Shown: positions 18,611 through 28,299 of the stretch, in pieces | How positions within the stretch are numbered: position 1 is the first letter of the stretch | Layout: every line of letters begins with the position of its first letter | NCBI RefSeq assembly: GCF_016495405.1 | Contig: NZ_CP044522.1 | Coordinates: 2,170,001 to 2,234,000 of the forward strand | Length of the DNA stretch: 64,000 nt | Source: Cobetia sp. cqz5-12 | GTDB taxonomy: Bacteria > Pseudomonadota > Gammaproteobacteria > Pseudomonadales > Halomonadaceae | Direction of reading: 5' to 3' | Position numbers and translations under genes: made by a program | The notes under the pieces: model-generated | What the model saw: the letters and a program-made list of their open reading frames with translations, nothing else | What the model was told of the DNA's origin: nothing | The model's database searches: none

Positions 18611-19969
18611 ATGAGCCACTCTTCCGCACAGCAATGGCGCAGCGCGCTGGGCGCCATTCGTGAGCGCGTCGAGAGCCTCGAGCCCCAGCGCAGCAATGGC
18701 CGGCTGGTACGCGCGACCGGCCTGGTGCTGGAGGCGGTCGGCCTGCGGCTGCCGGTGGGCGCCAGCTGTCTGGTCGAGCTGGGCGCGAACCTGCCGCCGG
18801 CCGAGGCCGAGGTGGTCGGCTTCGCCGATCAGACCCTCTACCTGATGCCCATCGACCCACTCAGCGGCGTCGCACCGGGCGCGCGAGTATTTCCCCTCGG
18901 GCATGGCAATGTCGGCGAGCGACGCTATCCGGTCGGCGAAGCGCTGCTCGGGCGGGTCGTCGATGGCGTGGGACGCCCGCTGGATGGCCTCGGCCCGCTG
19001 GAAGATGTCGAACATGCACCGCTGGAGAGCCGTCCGCTCAATCCGCTGGAGCGCGCACCCATCGACACGCCGCTGGATGTCGGCATACGTGCCATCAATG
19101 CCTTGCTGAGCGTTGGCCGTGGTCAGCGCATGGGGTTGTTCGCCGGTTCTGGCGTCGGCAAGAGTGTGCTGCTGGGCATGATGGCGCGCTTCACCGATGC
19201 CGATGTGATCGTGGTCGGCCTGATCGGCGAGCGTGGGCGCGAGGTGCAGGAATTCATCGAGAACATTCTCGGCGAACAAGGCCTCAAGCGCGCCGTGGTC
19301 GTGGCCACGCCGGCCGATATGACCCCGTTGCATCGCCTCAAGGGCGCCAGCTACGCGACGCGCATCGCCGAGTCCCTGCGCGACAAGGGCCAAAATGTGC
19401 TGCTGATCATGGATTCGCTGACCCGCTACGCGATGGCCCAGCGCGAGATCGCTCTGGCCATCGGCGAGCCACCGGCCACCAAGGGCTATCCGCCCTCGGT
19501 ATTCGCCAAGCTGCCGGCGCTGGTGGAACGCACCGGCAACGGCCGGCGTGGCGGCGGGTCGATCACCGCCTTTTATACCGTGCTGACCGAAGGCGATGAC
19601 CAGCAGGACCCCATCGCCGATAGTGCGCGCGCGATTCTGGATGGGCATATCGTGCTGTCGCGACGCATTGCGGAAAGCGGCCACTATCCGGCCATCGATA
19701 TCGAAGCCTCGATCAGCCGCGCCATGTCGGCGGTGGCGCCGGAGCGGCAGCTCACCCGCGCCCGTCGCTTCAAGCAGTTCTATTCCAGTTATCAGCGCAA
19801 TCAGGACCTGATCGCTATCGGCGCCTACCAGCCCGGCAACGACAAGGTGCTCGACGCCGCGGTGCGCCTGCACGAGCCGATGGGACGTTTCCTGCAACAA
19901 GGCACTACACAGCACGCAAGTCTTGCCGATAGTACGAACATGCTCGAACAATTGCTGGCCCAGCCATGA
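18611..19969 (+). CDS. fliI: Flagellum-specific export ATPase FliI
   Basis: A 452-residue ATPase of the type III flagellar export gate. Walker A is [14 protein letters not shown], Walker B is [12 protein letters not shown], and [10 protein letters not shown] is the family signature next to the active site. It is related to F1 beta and hexamerises with the FliH/FliJ partners encoded on either side. Its length and position between fliH and fliJ are standard. Confidence 0.97.
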   Translation: MSHSSAQQWRSALGAIRERVESLEPQRSNGRLVRATGLVLEAVGLRLPVGASCLVELGANLPPAEAEVVGFADQTLYLMPIDPLSGVAPGARVFPLGHGNVGERRYPVGEALLGRVVDGVGRPLDGLGPLEDVEHAPLESRPLNPLERAPIDTPLDVGIRAINALLSVGRGQRMGLFAGSGVGKSVLLGMMARFTDADVIVVGLIGERGREVQEFIENILGEQGLKRAVVVATPADMTPLHRLKGASYATRIAESLRDKGQNVLLIMDSLTRYAMAQREIALAIGEPPATKGYPPSVFAKLPALVERTGNGRRGGGSITAFYTVLTEGDDQQDPIADSARAILDGHIVLSRRIAESGHYPAIDIEASISRAMSAVAPERQLTRARRFKQFYSSYQRNQDLIAIGAYQPGNDKVLDAAVRLHEPMGRFLQQGTTQHASLADSTNMLEQLLAQP

Positions 19970-20009
19970 TGGCCGCCTTCACCTGTCATTGATCGGGAAC
20001 CCTCACTGA

Positions 20010-20459
20010 ATGGCCATCTCATCGTCACGTTTCGACACCCTGACCCAGCTGAGCGAGCGCCGGCGTGATGGCGCTGCGCGCCAGCTCACCAGCCAGCGTC
20101 AGCGTCAGGAAAACGCCGCCCAGCAACTGGTCACCCTCGAGCAGTACCGTCTCGACTACTGCCAGCAGATGCAGGCACGCCTGACGCAGGGGCTGGACCC
20201 GGCCAGCTGGCACAACTATCAGGCCTTCATCGCCTCGCTGGACAAGGCGATTGCCCAATGTCGCGTACGGGTAGCCCAGGAACAGACCCAGACGCACCAT
20301 CAGCATCAGCGGCTGGTGAAGGAACAGCAGACCCACGCGGCCTGGCAGGGCCTGGCGGATCGCGCCAGCCTGAGCGCCGCACTGCAGGCGCGCACCGCCG
20401 AGCAACGCCAGAGTGATGAACAAGCCACCCAGGCCTGGTTACGCCGCGCCAATGGCTGA
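20010..20459 (+). CDS. fliJ: Flagellar export chaperone FliJ
   Basis: A 149-residue, almost wholly helical, Gln/Arg/Ala-rich coiled-coil protein, as expected for the central stalk of the export ATPase. The family-like start FDTLTQLSERRRDGAARQL is present. It follows fliI after 40 bp. Confidence 0.92.
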   Translation: MAISSSRFDTLTQLSERRRDGAARQLTSQRQRQENAAQQLVTLEQYRLDYCQQMQARLTQGLDPASWHNYQAFIASLDKAIAQCRVRVAQEQTQTHHQHQRLVKEQQTHAAWQGLADRASLSAALQARTAEQRQSDEQATQAWLRRANG

Positions 20460-20485
20460 AGACGGCCAGTCTGAGGAGTGACACC

Positions 20486-21949
20486 ATGACGGACACTGCA
20501 CGCATCTCGATGTTGTCGGCCACCTCGCCAACCATCTCGCCAACAAGGGCACCGACCAGCGCCCAGGTCGCCTCCGAGGCGACTCGTTCGCGCGACGACG
20601 TCGGCTCGGCTTCCGCAGAGAGCGCCTTCGAGGCACATCTGTCCCGCGCGCAGCGCGAGGATCGCCAGCAGGATAGGCAAGCGATGCATACGCAGACGCA
20701 AGAGGCACAGCAACAGCGTGTCGAGCGTCGCGAGGCCGCCGAAGACAAGCATGCGCAGCACCTCGAACAGGTTCAGGCAGCGTCGTCAGAGACATCGTCC
20801 ACTGCGGACCCGGCCGCTGCCGCCCTTCAGAGCGGCAACCTCCCGCCTGCCCAGCCCTCATCGGCAAGCCAGACAGCAGGACAGCCATCAGCGCAGTCAC
20901 TCGAGGTCTCACGACTGGATAGCAGCGTCGAGCGCGGTATCTCGCGCATGCAACAGCTGCAGCAACTCACGCAAGGCGGCCAAGGCGCCTCTGGCGGTGA
21001 CGAGACAGCATTGAACACGACAACTGCCACGACAGCGGGCAATACAGCGGTCAACACGGTAGGCAACACGGCGCTGCAAGGTGACTGGCTGGCCGCGCTG
21101 CGCAACCCAGCGGCAGCGGGATTGGATGGCGCGATTGCGGATCAGGCGCCCAGCAACAGGACCTCTCCGACAACGGCAGGCAGCTTGAGCACAGAGGCAC
21201 CCTCCTCGCTGACCGATGGCGCGCTGGGCCCGCTGACCGATGAGGCCATTGAAGGCGTCACCGCCAAGGCCGACGGCGCTTTGCTTGATGCCAACGGCTC
21301 ACGCGCCGGTGCCGATCAGTCCCAGCTCTCGGGTGCGTCAACAGCTGGCGTGTCAGCCGGCGCATCGAGTTCGAGCGCTGCAGGCAGCGGCGCCTTGCTC
21401 AATGGCACGGGCAATGCTGCCGGCAATCCAACGGGCATGACATCACAGGCGGGAGCCTTGATTCCCGCAAGCGTCGGCACTCAGGCCTGGCAACAGGCAC
21501 TCAGCGAGCAGGTGGTACGCATGCAGCTGAGCAAGTCGCCACAGGCCGAGATCGCGCTCAATCCAGCCAATCTGGGCAAGCTGACCATTCGCCTCAACAT
21601 TGGTGAGCAGGGCACCAGCGCGCACTTCGTCGCGGGCCACCAGCAGGTGCGCTCGGCGGTCGAGTCATCCCTGAGCGAGCTGCGTCAGGCGCTGGAATCT
21701 CAGGGGCACGAGCTGACGGCGATCAGTTTCAGCAGTCAGGACGACATGCAGCAGGACGATCCTCGGGACGAGACGCCGGACAACTCGGCCAATCAGGGTC
21801 AGTTCGCCCAGCGCCTCGAGGGTCAGCCGGCGAGTGCCGCCAGCACCAGCGCTGACGCCATGGAGGGAAGCCTCGCCGCGAGCAACCTCACAGGCGAGCT
21901 CACAAGTGCATCCCAGATAGCCTGGGGACGACGTGAATGGCAGGCATGA
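20486..21949 (+). CDS. fliK: Flagellar hook-length control protein FliK
   Basis: A 487-residue ruler that sets hook length and triggers the export switch in FlhB. The N-terminal 330 residues are low-complexity (Ser, Ala, Thr, Gly, Gln) with short repeats such as NTAV-NTVG-NTAL. The C-terminal Flg_hook domain (about residues 335-430) has EIALNPANLGKLTIRLN and LSELRQALESQGHEL. The last 60 residues are again Ser/Ala-rich. It follows fliJ after 26 bp with GAGGAGTGACACC before the ATG. Confidence 0.95.
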   Translation: MTDTARISMLSATSPTISPTRAPTSAQVASEATRSRDDVGSASAESAFEAHLSRAQREDRQQDRQAMHTQTQEAQQQRVERREAAEDKHAQHLEQVQAASSETSSTADPAAAALQSGNLPPAQPSSASQTAGQPSAQSLEVSRLDSSVERGISRMQQLQQLTQGGQGASGGDETALNTTTATTAGNTAVNTVGNTALQGDWLAALRNPAAAGLDGAIADQAPSNRTSPTTAGSLSTEAPSSLTDGALGPLTDEAIEGVTAKADGALLDANGSRAGADQSQLSGASTAGVSAGASSSSAAGSGALLNGTGNAAGNPTGMTSQAGALIPASVGTQAWQQALSEQVVRMQLSKSPQAEIALNPANLGKLTIRLNIGEQGTSAHFVAGHQQVRSAVESSLSELRQALESQGHELTAISFSSQDDMQQDDPRDETPDNSANQGQFAQRLEGQPASAASTSADAMEGSLAASNLTGELTSASQIAWGRREWQA

Positions 21950-21960
21950 CGGGCCGGATG

Positions 21961-22023
21961 TTTTACCAAGTGCTTTTACCAGGTGCTTTACCAAGTGCTT
22001 AGCCAGGTGCTTTTGCCAAGAGC
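21961..22023. repeat. Five imperfect 12-13-bp tandem units between fliK and fliL
   Basis: The units follow the pattern TTTTACCARGTGC and start at 21961, 21974, 21987, 21999 and 22011. They begin 11 bp after the fliK stop codon, and no gene reads through them. Confidence 0.85.
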
Positions 22024-22165
22024 TTCTGTCAGGGAGCTGTCAGATAAGCCCGCCTGGCGCGTCATCATTCAAGTAAGCGCTCGCACGTGGCGTTATTCCG
22101 CCGTTCGATAACCACGCCTTCGGTCATACTGGCCCCGCTACCGACTCCAGGGACACCGCACCACG

Positions 22166-22654
22166 ATGTCAACGATTATCACCACCCCCGCCAGTCAGCG
22201 TCGCTCTTGGCTGCTGATCGGGGTCATCAGCCTGATGAGTGCCGTGATCGCGGCGCTAGTGGCCGTCTATTTCGCACTGCCGATGCTCAGTGATCAGAAG
22301 GCCGCACAGGAAGCCGAGCCGGAAGTCGTGGTCGTGCCACCGCCGGTCTTCATGCCGCTGGCACCTTTCACGGTCAACCTGGAAAGCCCGCGCGGCAATC
22401 GCCTGCTCTATATCGGCATCACGCTCAAGATGGCCGATCAGGACGCGGTGGCGCGCGTGGAAGGACTCAAGCCCGAACTCAAGAGCCGTCTGCTGCTGTT
22501 GCTGTCAGGCCAGAGCCCGGATGAGCTGATCACCCAGGCCGGCAAGCAGGCGCTGCAAGGCACCCTGACCGAGGCGCTTTCGCGCCCCTACAGTGAAGGC
22601 GGCCAGCCACTGGCCATCTCCGGCGTGCTGTACAACGACTTCATCGTGCAATAA
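22166..22654 (+). CDS. fliL: Flagellar basal body-associated protein FliL
   Basis: A 162-residue single-pass inner-membrane protein. The anchor is at about residues 14-40 (WLLIGVISLMSAVIAALVAVY), followed by a Pro/Val linker and the periplasmic FliL domain (FMPLAPFTVNLESP through the conserved VLYNDFIVQ end). It stabilises stators around the rotor. It starts the second block, fliL-R, 216 bp after fliK. Confidence 0.94.
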   Translation: MSTIITTPASQRRSWLLIGVISLMSAVIAALVAVYFALPMLSDQKAAQEAEPEVVVVPPPVFMPLAPFTVNLESPRGNRLLYIGITLKMADQDAVARVEGLKPELKSRLLLLLSGQSPDELITQAGKQALQGTLTEALSRPYSEGGQPLAISGVLYNDFIVQ

Positions 22655-22660
22655 CTGGCC

Positions 22661-23677
22661 ATGGCTCAAGACGATCTGCTGTCACAGGACGAAATCGATG
22701 CTCTGCTCTCCGGCGTGAACGGTGACAGCGGTGCAACGGCTGACGCCTCGAGCACGCCCGCCGAAGCGCGCATTCGCCCCTTCGACCCGGCACGCCAGCA
22801 CCGCATCATCCGGGATCGCCTGCATGCCCTGGATATCATCAACTCGCGTTTCAGCCGTCAGTTCCGCATGGGGTTGTTCAACCTGATCCGCCGCGGCGCC
22901 GATATCACCGCCGGGCCGGTGCAGTTCCTGAGCTACAACGAATTTTCCCGCAACGTGCCGGTGCCGACCAACATCAATCTGTTCACCATGAAGCCGCTGC
23001 GCGGTACCTCGATGCTGGTGTTTCCGCCCAGCCTCGTGTTCATGGTCGTCGACAGCCTGTTCGGCGGTGATGGTCGCTTCGTGACCAAGTCAGAGGGACG
23101 GGAATTCACGCGTACCGAACAACGCGTCATCCAGCGCCTGATGCAGCTGGCATTGAATGCCTACCGCGACGCCTGGTCGGCGGTCTACGCCGTGGAAGCC
23201 GACTATCTGCGCAGCGAGATGCAGGTCAAGTTCGCCAATATCACCAGCTCGCCCAACGAGATCGTGGTGTGCACCAGCTTCCATCTGGAGGTCGGCAATC
23301 ACAGCAGCGACTTCCAGATCTGCCTGCCCTACTCGATGATCGAGCCGCACCGCGAGCTGCTCTCGAGCCCGCTGCAGGAAACCAGCGCCGAGGGTGACAG
23401 CCGCTGGGGCGAGCGCCTGCGCAAGGAAGTGCGCGCCACCGATGTCGAGCTGCACGCCGACTTTGCCAGCATCACCACCACGCTGGGCGCCTTGGCCGAA
23501 CTTGCCGTGGGCGATGTGCTGCCCATCGAGAAGCCCGAGCGCGTCAACGCCTACGTCAACAATGTGCCGGTGCTCGAAGCCGGTTTCGGTCGCGCCAATG
23601 GCCACCGCGCCCTGCGCGTGACCCGCATCATCAATCATCCGATCAACACTGCCAGCGAGGACAGCGGCGATGAGTGA
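22661..23677 (+). CDS. fliM: Flagellar motor switch protein FliM
   Basis: A 338-residue switch protein. The N-terminal CheY-P docking peptide (LSQDEIDALL, residues 8-17) is intact. The middle CheC-like domain has the GGDGR signature (SLFGGDGRF), and the C-terminal SpoA-like domain has LAVGDVLPIEKP. It starts 7 bp after fliL and overlaps fliN by 8 bp. Confidence 0.97.
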   Translation: MAQDDLLSQDEIDALLSGVNGDSGATADASSTPAEARIRPFDPARQHRIIRDRLHALDIINSRFSRQFRMGLFNLIRRGADITAGPVQFLSYNEFSRNVPVPTNINLFTMKPLRGTSMLVFPPSLVFMVVDSLFGGDGRFVTKSEGREFTRTEQRVIQRLMQLALNAYRDAWSAVYAVEADYLRSEMQVKFANITSSPNEIVVCTSFHLEVGNHSSDFQICLPYSMIEPHRELLSSPLQETSAEGDSRWGERLRKEVRATDVELHADFASITTTLGALAELAVGDVLPIEKPERVNAYVNNVPVLEAGFGRANGHRALRVTRIINHPINTASEDSGDE

Positions 23678-24140
23678 GCCCAATTCGCCAGACGCGCCCG
23701 CGCCCAAGGCCACCCCGAATTCCCCGACATCCGGCACTGACGACCCCTGGGCCGATGCGATGACCGAGCAGATGGGCGACGAGTGGGCCAAGGCGCTGGA
23801 AGAACAGCAGAGTGAGGCTGCCCCCCAGGGCGGCGACATCTTCGAGCCCCTCGATGGCAGCGGTGGCGGCGCACGCCCGCGCGAGCTGGACATGATCATG
23901 GACATCCCTGTCAAGATGACCGTGGAGCTGGGACGCACGCGCCTGACCATCAAGCAGCTGCTGGAGCTGTCGCAGGGCTCGGTGATCGAACTGGATGGCC
24001 TGGCCGGTGAGCCGATGGACATCCTGATCAACGGCTACCTGATCGCCCAGGGCGAGGTGGTCGTGGTCGAGGACAAGTACGGTATCCGCATCACGGAAAT
24101 CATCACCCCCAATGAGCGGGTACAGAAGCTCAACCGCTAA
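23670..24140 (+). CDS. fliN: Flagellar motor switch protein FliN
   Basis: A 156-residue C-ring protein. The SpoA domain is in the C-terminal half (MDIPVKMTVELGRT, LSQGSVIELDGLAGEP, GEVVVVEDKYGIRI), after a Pro/Asp/Gln-rich N-terminal 60 residues. Besides the C-ring it anchors FliH. It overlaps fliM. Confidence 0.96.
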   Translation: MSEPNSPDAPAPKATPNSPTSGTDDPWADAMTEQMGDEWAKALEEQQSEAAPQGGDIFEPLDGSGGGARPRELDMIMDIPVKMTVELGRTRLTIKQLLELSQGSVIELDGLAGEPMDILINGYLIAQGEVVVVEDKYGIRITEIITPNERVQKLNR

Positions 24141-24153
24141 GGCTGTTCCTGTC

Positions 24154-24795
24154 ATGACCTCCGATGCCCCTGATGGCGCGATCCTGCTGCCGGATGCCGA
24201 GACAGCGCCCTTGAGCGCTGCCAGCGCCAACACCAACGCCAGCACCCAGGCGCCGTCACCGGCCTTTCTCGGTAGCGACGCAAACCTGACTGCCGACACA
24301 AGCCAAAGCTCACCGCTGGGCGCGGCCAGCCTGGTCAATACCGGGCTGGCACTTGCCGGCGTGATCGGTGTGATCCTGCTGCTGGCATGGTTGATGAAGA
24401 CACTCGGGGGTGCCCAGACACTGCGCGGCAATCGCATTGCCCTGCGCCCGCTGGCGCGTCTGGCGCTGGGTCACAAGCAGAGCCTGGTGGTGGTAGCGGT
24501 GGGCAACCAGCAATTGCTGCTGGGCGTCGGGCCGGCGGGTATCACCTCCCTCGGTGAGCTGACGGCCGAGAATGGCGGCCTGGTACCCGCACACGCTGGC
24601 AGCACTTCGAACGACGCATCGCTGGCCTCGCCTGCCTCCGCAACAGGCGGGAGCGGTGCCGCGGCCGGCTTCGCCGAGCTGCTGCGCGACCGTCTCGCCA
24701 GACGCTCGCCGGCTGCCACGTCCGCCACGACGCCCTCTGATGTGACGCAAACTACTACCTCAGACAAGGCAGATGATGCGGAGCCTCGCTCATGA
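24154..24795 (+). CDS. fliO: Flagellar biosynthesis protein FliO
   Basis: A 213-residue export-gate assembly factor. A single membrane helix ([17 protein letters not shown]) sits about a third of the way in, followed by the cytoplasmic FliO domain ([23 protein letters not shown]). The N-terminal 65 residues and the last 70 are low-complexity. The ATG at 24154 is preferred; an upstream ATG at 24112 lies inside fliN. It overlaps fliP by 4 bp. Confidence 0.9.
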   Translation: MTSDAPDGAILLPDAETAPLSAASANTNASTQAPSPAFLGSDANLTADTSQSSPLGAASLVNTGLALAGVIGVILLLAWLMKTLGGAQTLRGNRIALRPLARLALGHKQSLVVVAVGNQQLLLGVGPAGITSLGELTAENGGLVPAHAGSTSNDASLASPASATGGSGAAAGFAELLRDRLARRSPAATSATTPSDVTQTTTSDKADDAEPRS

Positions 24796-25589
24796 CGGGG
24801 CTGGTAAGGCTTTCGCCGGGCTTGAGAGCAAGCGGGCTGAAGACTGGAGGCCTGCTGACTGGACTCCTGATCGCATTGTCGGCCTGCCTGCTGACCAGTC
24901 AGGCAGCACACGCCGATGTGCTCAGCGGCCTGACCAGCCAGCCACTGCCGGACGGCGGCGAGTCCTGGTCGCTGAATATCCAGACGCTGATCCTGCTCAG
25001 TGGCCTCGCCCTGCTGCCGGCGGCCTTGCTGATGATGAGTGCCTTTACTCGCATCATCATCGTGCTCGGCCTGCTGCGCACCGCGCTGGGCACCGCGTCT
25101 GCGCCGCCCAATCAGGTGCTGGTGGGCATCGCGCTGTTTCTGACCTTCTTCGTGATGTCGCCAGTGCTGGAGCGTATCTACGACGAGGCCTGGCAACCCT
25201 ATGACAGCCAGGCCATCAGCCTGCAGGAAGCCATCGAACGCGGCGGCGATCCGCTGCGCGACTTCATGCTCGGTCAGGTGCGTGAACCGGATATTGCCCT
25301 GTTCGCCCGCCTGGCCAAGGTCGAGGAAATCCAGACCCCGCAGGACGTGCCGTGGCGCGTGCTGCTGCCGGCCTTCGCCACCAGCGAGCTGAAGACGGCC
25401 TTCCAGATCGGCTTCAGCCTGTTCGTGCCCTTCCTGATCATCGACCTGGTGGTCGCCAGCGTACTGATGGCGCTGGGGATGATGATGGTGCCACCCGCCA
25501 CCATCTCGCTGCCTTTCAAGTTGATGCTGTTCGTGATGGTCGATGGCTGGCAGCTGCTGTTGGGGTCGCTGGCCGAGAGCTTCTATTGA
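24792..25589 (+). CDS. fliP: Flagellar export gate protein FliP
   Basis: A 265-residue core gate subunit that forms a pentamer with FliQ and FliR. It has a cleavable-type N-terminal signal segment ending near HADVLSGL. Family motifs include [17 protein letters not shown] and [18 protein letters not shown] near the middle, and [10 protein letters not shown] and GMMMVPP near the end. The last codons, ESFY and stop, form the first unit of a 15-bp tandem array that continues past the gene. Confidence 0.97.
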   Translation: MTGLVRLSPGLRASGLKTGGLLTGLLIALSACLLTSQAAHADVLSGLTSQPLPDGGESWSLNIQTLILLSGLALLPAALLMMSAFTRIIIVLGLLRTALGTASAPPNQVLVGIALFLTFFVMSPVLERIYDEAWQPYDSQAISLQEAIERGGDPLRDFMLGQVREPDIALFARLAKVEEIQTPQDVPWRVLLPAFATSELKTAFQIGFSLFVPFLIIDLVVASVLMALGMMMVPPATISLPFKLMLFVMVDGWQLLLGSLAESFY

Positions 25590-25634
25590 GAAAGCTTCTA
25601 CTGAGAAAGCTTCTACTGAGAGAGCATCTATTGA
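25575..25634. repeat. Four tandem 15-bp copies of the fliP 3' end
   Basis: GARAGCTTCTAYTGA starts at 25575, 25590, 25605 and 25620 (the last copy has ATC in place of TTC). Each copy encodes Glu-Ser-Phe-Tyr-stop in the fliP frame, so the gene end including its stop codon has been repeated three more times. Confidence 0.92.
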
Positions 25635-25759
25635 GCCAGGCCCTGTCGCCACGCCGTCACCAGACTTTCCAGTCGTGATGCGCAACCGTGTCGCGCCACC
25701 GGGTATTGCCAGCCTCGACAGCTCATATCTGCCCATCTTCCCATCGAGAACGCGCCGCC

Positions 25760-26029
25760 ATGACCCCTGAAGTCATCACCAGCCTGGCCTCGCATGCCAT
25801 GTACATCACCCTGTTGGTGGCAAGCCCGCTGCTGGCCAGCGCCCTGTTCATCGGCCTGATCGTCAGCCTGTTCCAGGCCGCGACCCAGATCAACGAGATG
25901 ACCCTGTCCTTCATCCCCAAGATTCTCGGCGTGTTCGGCACCCTGGTACTGGCCGGCCCCTGGTTGCTGGAGACGCTGATCGACTTCACGCACAGCGTCT
26001 TCACCGGCTTCCCGCACCTGATCGGATGA
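25760..26029 (+). CDS. fliQ: Flagellar export gate protein FliQ
   Basis: An 89-residue protein with two membrane helices, the usual FliQ size. The family stretch LFQAATQINEMTLSFIPKI lies between the helices. The ATG at 25760 begins MTPEVITSLAS, which aligns with the family start. A longer upstream open frame covers the fliP-distal region and is not used. It is 170 bp from fliP because of the tandem array between them. Confidence 0.95.
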   Translation: MTPEVITSLASHAMYITLLVASPLLASALFIGLIVSLFQAATQINEMTLSFIPKILGVFGTLVLAGPWLLETLIDFTHSVFTGFPHLIG

Positions 26030-26081
26030 GCGATGCAAGTCACCATAAAGCCTGTCGCTTCCCCCGCGGGAGGTCGTCCCC

Positions 26082-26879
26082 GTGCCGAATGACCTGCTGT
26101 CCCCCGAGCACCTCCAGGCCCTGCTGCTGAGCGTGATGTGGCCCTTCGCGCGCCTGTCCGGGTTCATGATCAGCGCGCCGCTGTTCGGTCACCGCAGCCT
26201 GCCCACGCCGGTGCGCCTGTTGATGGCCTTTGGCCTGGCGCTGATCATCGCGCCGCTGGTCGATAGCCCGCCGCCTGTGGATGTGCTCGGCCCGGCCGCC
26301 GTCTGGCAGCTGGCCTTGCAGATGGGCGTCGGTCTGGCACTGGGGCTGGTGATGCGCATCACCTTCGCCATCGTCGAGGCGGCGGGGGAATTCATCGGCT
26401 TGCAGATGGGGCTGGCCTTCGCCAGCTTCTTCTCGGCCGACACCGGCACCAATACCCAGGTGCTGTCGCGCCTGCTGGGCATGCTGGCCATGCTGCTGTT
26501 TCTGGCCTTCAATGGCCATCTGCTGGTGCTGGAAATCCTGGTCACCCACTTCCACGAGATTCCCCTCGACCTGCGCCGCATGGGGCCTGTCGGGCTCGAG
26601 AATCTGTTGCTGTGGAGTGCCAGCCTGTTCAGTGCCGGCCTGCTGCTGGCCTTGCCGCTGGTTGCCTCGCTGCTGGCGATCAACCTCGCGATGGGCGTAC
26701 TCAACCGCTCGGCGCCGCAGCTGTCGGTGTTCTCGATCGGCTTCCCGCTGACCCTGTTGCTGGGTATCGCGATGCTGTGGCTGATGATGCCGGGCATGAC
26801 GGACTGGCTATCGCTGCTGTTCCGTCAGGCGCTGGGCGCCTTCCAGGCCGTGCATGAAGGCCTGGGCACGATGCCATGA
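26082..26879 (+). CDS. fliR: Flagellar export gate protein FliR
   Basis: A 265-residue membrane protein with about six helices, the single-copy subunit that caps the FliP/FliQ ring. Recognisable parts include RLSGFMISAPLFGHRSLP near the start, and GLQMGLAFASFF and FSIGFPLTLLLG further on. It starts with GTG, preceded by GGGAGG at good spacing. It is the last gene of the fli run. Confidence 0.95.
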   Translation: MPNDLLSPEHLQALLLSVMWPFARLSGFMISAPLFGHRSLPTPVRLLMAFGLALIIAPLVDSPPPVDVLGPAAVWQLALQMGVGLALGLVMRITFAIVEAAGEFIGLQMGLAFASFFSADTGTNTQVLSRLLGMLAMLLFLAFNGHLLVLEILVTHFHEIPLDLRRMGPVGLENLLLWSASLFSAGLLLALPLVASLLAINLAMGVLNRSAPQLSVFSIGFPLTLLLGIAMLWLMMPGMTDWLSLLFRQALGAFQAVHEGLGTMP

Positions 26880-26884
26880 CATGC

Positions 26885-26944
26885 AAGCAGTGACCTGAAA
26901 AGCAATGACCTGAAAAGCAAAGATCTGAAAAGCAACGACCAGAA
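26885..26944. repeat. Four tandem 15-bp units after fliR
   Basis: Units of the type AAGCAATGACCTGAA start at 26885, 26900, 26915 and 26930, with 1 to 4 differences between copies. They begin 5 bp after the fliR stop codon and end just before the terminator. Confidence 0.9.
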
Positions 26945-26950
26945 CGCAAG

Positions 26951-26998
26951 AGCCGCACCGGATGCCATCGCGAGAGCGAGTATCCAGTGCGGCTTTTT
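26951..26998 (+). terminator. Terminator after fliR
   Basis: AGCCGCACCGGAT pairs with ATCCAGTGCGGCT (one mismatch) around a 17-base loop that could itself fold, followed by TTTTT. It lies between the convergent fliR and flgL. Confidence 0.8.
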
Positions 26999-27029
26999 CA
27001 TCATTCCTCAAACGCGGTCACGCCATCAC

Positions 27030-28289
27030 TCAGCGCAGATAGTCGAACAGCGACATGCCCGAGATATCCGAGAACGCCTGCTGTGAGGCCTGCAGTCCCA
27101 CCTGGGTCAGCGAGTAGTCGGAGATCGCCTCGTTGTAATCCAGATCGATCAGGTCCGAGCGGGTCGAGGCATAGTTGAGCTCACGGTCATCCCCGATGAT
27201 ATCCAGTGAATCCAGCTCGTTGAGCTTGGTGCCGACATCGGCACGCACCGTCAGCACATTGTCGAGACTGTTGCTGAACTGGCGACTGGCGGTCGAGATG
27301 GCGTTGTTGAAGGCGGCCTGATCGGCCTCGCTCTCGATCGGCGTGCTCAGCGCAGTGATCAGCCCATCCAGATTGGCGAACACATCGGCACTGGCCTCGC
27401 CCTCCTCGACCACCAGCTGCGTTGCCTTGCCTTCTGCCTGAGCTTCAAGTACCTGCTGCTCATCACCGGACAGCGTCATCGACAGGCCATTGAACGCAAG
27501 GGTCATGCCATCGCTGAACGCCACGGGTGATGGCAGCGGCTCGCCTTCGCCATCCAGGACCTGGAGATCATTGCCTTCGGCATCGGTGCCGCTGATCGTG
27601 ACACCGGTGGCATCGATGCTGACGCTGTAGGCCGCGCCATCGACCCGCACCGAGGCGTCGATGACTTCCGGCCCCTTGAAGGTGATCGGCAGTGACGACT
27701 CGCTCTCGCTGGTCTGGCGGGCCAGCTGCTGATTGCCGGATGCCACGCCGCCAAAGATCTGGCTGCCGGTATGATTGACCTCCATCAGGCGCGAGCTGTC
27801 GACGCGTTGCTGGCGCTGCTGATCATCGCCGCGATAGGTGCCATCCTCGCCAAAGGGCGCCGTGTCACCGCTCATGCCGCCGAACAGATAGTTGCCATTG
27901 CCGTCGGTGCTGTTGGCCAGTCCCAGCAGCACTTCGCGACTGCCTTCAATCTCGGTGGCCAGCGCATCGCGGTCGCTGTCACTGAGAGTGCCGTTGCCCG
28001 CCTGCACGATCAGGCTCTGGACACGCGTGATGGTGTCAGTGACCTGATTGAGCGCGCTTTCCTCGATGGAGAGGTTGTTGCGCGCCGTGGTGCGGCTGTC
28101 GCTGAACTGCTCATTGACGGCCTGGGACTGCGAGATCGTCACCGCCTGGCTGGCCGCACTCGGGTCATCCGAGGGATTGACCACGCGCTTGCCGGTGGCC
28201 AGCTGCTCGGACACCTTGGAGAACGCCGCCTGCTGATCCAGCATCGAGGTGACGCCCTGGGCATAGAGGGTTTGGGTACTGATGCGCAT
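27030..28289 (-). CDS. flgL: Flagellar hook-filament junction protein FlgL (HAP3)
   Basis: A 419-residue junction protein with flagellin-like ends. It starts MRISTQTLYAQGV and has QLATGKRVVNPSDDPSAA in the N-terminal helix. The C-terminus ends in the usual short hydrophobic helix (FSDISGMSLFDYLR). The ATG at 28289 has GAGG upstream. It is cotranscribed with flgK. Confidence 0.96.
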   Translation of the reverse strand: MRISTQTLYAQGVTSMLDQQAAFSKVSEQLATGKRVVNPSDDPSAASQAVTISQSQAVNEQFSDSRTTARNNLSIEESALNQVTDTITRVQSLIVQAGNGTLSDSDRDALATEIEGSREVLLGLANSTDGNGNYLFGGMSGDTAPFGEDGTYRGDDQQRQQRVDSSRLMEVNHTGSQIFGGVASGNQQLARQTSESESSLPITFKGPEVIDASVRVDGAAYSVSIDATGVTISGTDAEGNDLQVLDGEGEPLPSPVAFSDGMTLAFNGLSMTLSGDEQQVLEAQAEGKATQLVVEEGEASADVFANLDGLITALSTPIESEADQAAFNNAISTASRQFSNSLDNVLTVRADVGTKLNELDSLDIIGDDRELNYASTRSDLIDLDYNEAISDYSLTQVGLQASQQAFSDISGMSLFDYLR

Positions 28290-28299
28290 CACGGCCTCG

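Noticed and set aside
18224-19951. A 575-codon leftward open frame antisense to fliI and part of fliH
   Set aside because: It is a shadow of fliI, which has all catalytic motifs on the forward strand.
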